7,963 nt of DNA from Comamonadaceae bacterium (GTDB lineage: Bacteria; Pseudomonadota; Gammaproteobacteria; Burkholderiales; Burkholderiaceae_C), in NCBI GenBank assembly GCA_021286965.1, contig JAJTBK010000105.1:1-7963 (forward strand), written 5' to 3'. A model generated the notes under the pieces. That model had not been told where the DNA came from. It saw only the letters and a list, made by a program, of their open reading frames with translations, and ran no database searches. Each line of letters begins with the position of its first letter. The first letter of the stretch is position 1. The translations under genes and the position numbers were made by a program. Positions 6,682-7,963 of this stretch are shown here, in pieces.

Positions 6682-6696
6682 GCACCCAGCAAAACC
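6666..6696. terminator. Perfect 11-bp inverted repeat over the AraC-type stop codon, possible bidirectional terminator
   Basis: GGTTTTGCTGG (6666-6676) and CCAGCAAAACC (6686-6696) are exact reverse complements around a 9-base loop that contains the TAA stop (6679-6681). It lies between two convergent genes whose stops are 31 bases apart. No T-tract follows on either strand, so it is not a textbook Rho-independent terminator. It may instead act as a 3'-end stabilising hairpin or a weak terminator. No other terminator is visible in the gap. Confidence 0.5.
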
Positions 6697-6712
6697 ACAC
6701 CGGGACAAACCC

Positions 6713-7963
6713 TCACACCCACGCACATTCGCAGGTGAAGTGGCGCAAAAACTTCGGCTGCTTGGTGATCTTCACGCCGCGAATACTCGCGGCTTTTTCC
6801 TTCACCTCCGCAATCACCTCGGCCGCGTAGTCAAAGTGGCTTTGCGTGTACATGCGGCGCGGGAAGGCCAGGCGCACCAGTTCCATGCTGTGGTAGGTCT
6901 CGGTGCCGTCATCGAGGCGCTTGCCGAACATCACCGAGCCGATCTCCACGCCGCGAATGCCGCCCTCCAGGTACAGCGCGTTGCACAGCGCCCAGGCCGG
7001 GTAGTGCTGCACCGGCATGTCGGGCAGCACGGTCTTGGCGTCGATGTAGACGGCGTGGCCGCCCGTGGGGCGCACGAACCCGACGCCGGCGGCATCGAGC
7101 TTCTCGCCCAGGTACTCGGCGGTACGCAGGCGGTAGCGCAGGTAGTCCTCATCCATGCCCTCCTCCAGGCCCATGGCCAGGGCTTCGAGGTCGCGCCCAG
7201 CCATGCCGCCGTAGGTCGGAAAGCCTTCCATCATGATCAGGCCGTTCCTCACCCCATCGAGCCATTCATCACTGCGCAGCACGATGAAGCCGCCGATGTT
7301 GACCATGCCGTCCTTCTTGGCGCTCATGGTGGCGCCGTCGGCGTAGGAGAACATTTCGCGCACGATGTCCTTGATGGGCGTGTTCTCATAACCCGGCTCG
7401 CGCATCTTGATGAACATGGCGTTCTCGGCAAAGCGGCACACGTCCATGATGAAAGGCTTGCCGTATTTTTTCAGCAGCGCGGCGTAGGCGCGGATGTTGG
7501 CCATCGACACCGGCTGGCCGCCGCCGGTGTTGTTGGTCACGGTGATCATGCCAAACGGAATGCGCGTACCGTGCTGCTGGAGCACGGCCTCGGCTTTTTC
7601 CAGGTCGATGTTGCCCTTGAAAGGGGCGATGGTGGCCGGCTGCAGGCCGACGGCGGCCACGCAGTCCAGCGCCTCGACGCCCATGGATTCGAGGTTGCCA
7701 CGCGTGGTGTCGAAGTGGCAGTTGTTGGGCACCAGGTCGCCCGCCTTGCAGGTGGCGCCGAACAGCACCTTCTCGGCCGCGCGGCCTTGGTGCGTGGGCA
7801 CGAAATACGGCATGCCGGTGATGTCCTGGATCACCCTTTCCAGGCGGTAGAAGCTGCGCGCGCCGGCATAGCTCTCGTCGCCCTCCATGATGGCGCCCCA
7901 CTGCCGGGCGCTCATGGCGCCGGTGCCGGAGTCGGTGAGGAAGTCGAGGATGACGTCCTCGGC
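6713..7963 (-). CDS. Tryptophanase / tyrosine phenol-lyase family enzyme, probably tryptophanase, 5' end missing
   Basis: A PLP-dependent beta-eliminating lyase. Seen: 416 residues, entering at the window edge as AEDVILDFLTDSGTGAMS and ending at TGA 6713-6715. Family members are about 460-470 residues, so about 45-50 N-terminal residues lie beyond the window. Key elements are GDESYAGARSFY (cofactor/substrate Tyr and cation-binding Glu), PTHQGR, VTNNTGGGQPVS, MDVCRFAEN (PLP-ring Asp, Arg), and MSAKKD with the PLP-linked lysine codon at 7313-7315. RLAFPRR supplies the carboxylate-binding Arg. Three specificity positions read as tryptophanase rather than tyrosine phenol-lyase: Asp in HFDTTRG (Thr in the lyase), Ile in VEIGS (Arg in the lyase), and His in FLRHFT (Phe in the lyase). 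Known reaction: L-tryptophan to indole, pyruvate and ammonia. Much of the surrounding sequence looks closer to tyrosine phenol-lyase, so the substrate call is moderate while the family call is firm. It converges on the AraC-type gene. Confidence 0.9.
   Translation of the reverse strand, partial: AEDVILDFLTDSGTGAMSARQWGAIMEGDESYAGARSFYRLERVIQDITGMPYFVPTHQGRAAEKVLFGATCKAGDLVPNNCHFDTTRGNLESMGVEALDCVAAVGLQPATIAPFKGNIDLEKAEAVLQQHGTRIPFGMITVTNNTGGGQPVSMANIRAYAALLKKYGKPFIMDVCRFAENAMFIKMREPGYENTPIKDIVREMFSYADGATMSAKKDGMVNIGGFIVLRSDEWLDGVRNGLIMMEGFPTYGGMAGRDLEALAMGLEEGMDEDYLRYRLRTAEYLGEKLDAAGVGFVRPTGGHAVYIDAKTVLPDMPVQHYPAWALCNALYLEGGIRGVEIGSVMFGKRLDDGTETYHSMELVRLAFPRRMYTQSHFDYAAEVIAEVKEKAASIRGVKITKQPKFLRHFTCECAWV

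Overview
This is a GC-rich window (roughly two-thirds G+C by eye) whose protein sequences fit a Gram-negative betaproteobacterium, most likely Burkholderiales and perhaps Comamonadaceae. The assignment rests on codon usage, the bacterial-type ETF:ubiquinone oxidoreductase, and an intergenic repeat-like terminator of a form I associate with Comamonadaceae genomes. There are seven genes, two of them cut by the window edges. There are no RNA genes, insertion sequences, CRISPR arrays or gene-free stretches over 150 bases.

Layout. On the plus strand, 1-1417 is the C-terminal five-sixths of electron-transfer flavoprotein:ubiquinone oxidoreductase. It meets, tail to tail across a hairpin terminator, a four-gene minus-strand operon that reads from 5651 down to 1485. 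The operon order is LolD/MacB-type ABC ATPase, FtsX-type permease, LolA-like periplasmic protein, and outer-membrane beta-barrel-like protein. Two junctions are 4-base ATGA stop/start overlaps and the third is a 23-base gap, so the set is almost certainly one co-translated unit. An AraC-family regulator (5794-6681, plus) is divergent from the operon across a 142-base spacer. It converges on a tryptophanase/tyrosine phenol-lyase family gene (6713 to beyond 7963, minus), with a perfect 11-bp inverted repeat over the regulator's stop codon.

How the parts fit. The operon encodes one predicted component for each layer of the envelope: cytoplasmic ATPase, inner-membrane permease, periplasmic LolA-fold carrier and outer-membrane barrel. 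This resembles a compact trans-envelope route for a lipid or lipoprotein, but the cargo and the barrel's function cannot be read from the sequence. The AraC-type protein is the obvious candidate regulator by position only. The flanking ETF-QO (respiratory entry of electrons from acyl-CoA and amino-acid oxidation) and the PLP-dependent beta-eliminating lyase (tryptophan to indole, pyruvate and ammonia) look like metabolic neighbours rather than parts of the system.
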